From NCBI GenBank assembly GCA_027489105.1, contig JAIYAJ010000437.1, positions 1 to 5,944 on the forward strand: 5,944 nucleotides of DNA, in the 5' to 3' direction. Positions 4,900-5,944 of this stretch are shown piece by piece. The translations under genes were made by a program, and so were the position numbers. The first letter of the stretch is position 1; every line of letters starts with the position of its first letter. The notes under the pieces are model-generated. The model saw only the letters and a program-made list of their open reading frames with translations, was not told the DNA's origin and searched no databases. The DNA comes from Zymomonas sp. (lineage in GTDB: Bacteria > Pseudomonadota > Alphaproteobacteria > Sphingomonadales > Sphingomonadaceae).

Positions 4900-5944
4900 A
4901 GTCCGAGCCTTTCCGACATATACGAGCGTAACGGCCCGGCCATGCCTCCGTCGCGCCGCCAGCGCGCGAAGGCAAGCCCGCGCGGATCGAGTGCGGCCAT
5001 TTCCGCCTCGGTCATCTGTGCATCTTTGGCGAGATAGAGCCGCCCGCCATGATCGCGGGTCATCGCGCGAAGCTCGGCGGTCAGCGCCTCGGTCCGTCGG
5101 CCAACGGGGAAATCGAGCGCGAGCGTGTAGCCTTCCATCGGGAAAGAGAAGGGCCCCTCCTCCGCTCCCATCCGCTTGAGCACGGCGAGGAAGGAGCCGG
5201 TGCCGCAAGCCGCGATCCGCGAGAGCATCGCGGTGAGCCCGGTCTGCGCCGATGCCAACGGAAGCACGCACTGGAACTGGACGAAGCCACGCCGGCCATA
5301 GATGCGGTTCCAGCGCAGGATCGCATCGAGCGGATAGAAAAAGCCGTCGATCGGGACCAGCGCTTCGCCCGCGCGGCGGCGATTGCGCGCATGATAGAGC
5401 GCGTTGAAGGCGCGGACGACCGGCCCGCCGACCAGACTGAAAGGCGGGGTCAACGGCACGTCGAGCGTCGGGCCGCGACGCCGTGCGAAGGGGGTGGCGG
5501 CGACATCCTCGGGCAATTCCTCGACGCGGGCATGTTCGCCCAGCATAAGGATCGAGCGACCGAGCGAGCGGCCCGAGGCGAGCGTGTCGATCCACGCCAC
5601 CGAATAGGTCGCCTCGGCGCTCGCCTCGAACGCGTCCATCGTCTCGGCCAGCGAGAAGGTCGGGATCGTCCGCTGCCGGATCCACGCGCTTTCGACCGGG
5701 CGCAGCCGCACCGCCGCGCGCAGGATCGTGCCGGTCAGCCCCATGCCACCCATCGTCCAGTGAAACAGCTCGGCATGGTCGTCGGGAGAGCAACGCCGCT
5801 CGATGCCGTCGGGGCCGAGCAGGTCGAACCAGGCGACGTGGCGCCGGAAGCTCCCTTCGCCATGGTGGTTCTTGCCATGAACGTCGGCCGCGATCGCACC
5901 GCCGAGGGTAACAAATTTCGTGCCCGGCGTGACCACCGGAAACC
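4896..5944 (-). CDS. dprE1: DprE1-like FAD-dependent decaprenylphosphoryl-ribose 2'-oxidase, 5' partial
   Basis: Flavoprotein of the VAO/GMC-like FAD_binding_4 oxidoreductase type. Its best match from memory is DprE1, which oxidises the 2'-hydroxyl of decaprenyl-phospho-ribose. The frame is open through the right edge, so the N-terminal part of the FAD domain is missing; about 348 residues are visible. Numbering from the GTG codon at 5936, the FAD-domain part has GGAIAADVHGKNHHGEGSF (12-30) and MGGMGLTGTI (62-71). The substrate domain has FFYPLDAILRWNRIYG (199-214), FSFPMEGYTLALDFP (263-277) and LYLAKD (300-305), ending MSERLGL. H20 and K304 align with mycobacterial H132 and K418. The position of Cys387, target of covalent benzothiazinones, is Ala273. 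The gene overlaps the downstream reductase by four bases, the expected pairing of the two epimerase half-reactions. Any promoter lies beyond 5944. The exact sugar-lipid substrate in this organism is inferred. Confidence 0.9.
   Translation of the reverse strand, partial: FPVVTPGTKFVTLGGAIAADVHGKNHHGEGSFRRHVAWFDLLGPDGIERRCSPDDHAELFHWTMGGMGLTGTILRAAVRLRPVESAWIRQRTIPTFSLAETMDAFEASAEATYSVAWIDTLASGRSLGRSILMLGEHARVEELPEDVAATPFARRRGPTLDVPLTPPFSLVGGPVVRAFNALYHARNRRRAGEALVPIDGFFYPLDAILRWNRIYGRRGFVQFQCVLPLASAQTGLTAMLSRIAACGTGSFLAVLKRMGAEEGPFSFPMEGYTLALDFPVGRRTEALTAELRAMTRDHGGRLYLAKDAQMTEAEMAALDPRGLAFARWRRDGGMAGPLRSYMSERLGL
4908..4914 (-). promoter_or_regulatory. Probable Shine-Dalgarno of the DprE2-like gene
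   Basis: The - strand reads GGAAAGG, eight bases before the GTG at 4899 and inside the 3' end of the oxidase gene. It supports the GTG start; the GTGA overlap would also allow coupled re-initiation. Confidence 0.5.

Noticed and set aside
4900..5793. N-terminal extension of the reductase frame back to 5793
   Set aside because: The extra translation is Arg/Ala-rich with no motif and coincides with the well-conserved oxidase gene in another frame. The GTG at 4899 sits exactly where the SDR fold begins.

Overview
The window looks like a GC-rich alphaproteobacterial chromosome, most likely a sphingomonad or close relative. That placement is an inference from base composition, codon use and the kinds of genes present; there is no rRNA or other taxonomic marker. 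Two gene groups face each other and meet tail to tail at about 3036. There is no RNA gene, transposase, integrase or CRISPR array.

Left half, + strand (1-3038): three co-directional genes. They are a PAPS-dependent sulfotransferase whose first codons lie off the left edge, a small free-standing PqqD-like protein (RiPP recognition element, the 'B1' type), and an asparagine-synthetase-like ATP-dependent ligase with the features of a lasso-peptide macrocyclase ('C' protein). Together they look like the distal part of a lasso-peptide or related RiPP cluster with a sulfotransferase as candidate tailoring enzyme. The precursor peptide, the B2 leader peptidase and any exporter are not in the window. 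They would have to lie upstream of base 1, because C is the last gene before the convergent operon.

Right half, - strand (5944-3035): read in its own direction, this is a tightly packed operon. It holds a DprE1-like FAD oxidase (start beyond the right edge), a DprE2-like short-chain reductase joined to it by a GTGA start/stop overlap, and, after 47 bases, a polytopic membrane protein of unrecognised family with a strong ribosome binding site. In mycobacteria DprE1 and DprE2 epimerise decaprenyl-phospho-ribose to decaprenyl-phospho-arabinose, the lipid-linked arabinofuranose donor. By analogy this operon probably makes a polyprenyl-phospho-pentose, and the membrane protein is a candidate user of it (a GT-C-like glycosyltransferase) or a partner in its handling.

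The two halves probably have no shared function. The last bases of the cyclase and membrane-protein genes overlap in a CTAG palindrome that supplies both stop codons. Hand-counted sample lines suggest lower GC in the sulfotransferase and PqqD genes than in the - strand operon, which fits an accessory biosynthetic cluster lying against a resident envelope operon. The points most worth following up are the sulfotransferase in a lasso-type cluster, the alanine in the DprE1 homologue where mycobacterial DprE1 has its benzothiazinone-reactive cysteine, and the uncharacterised membrane protein.
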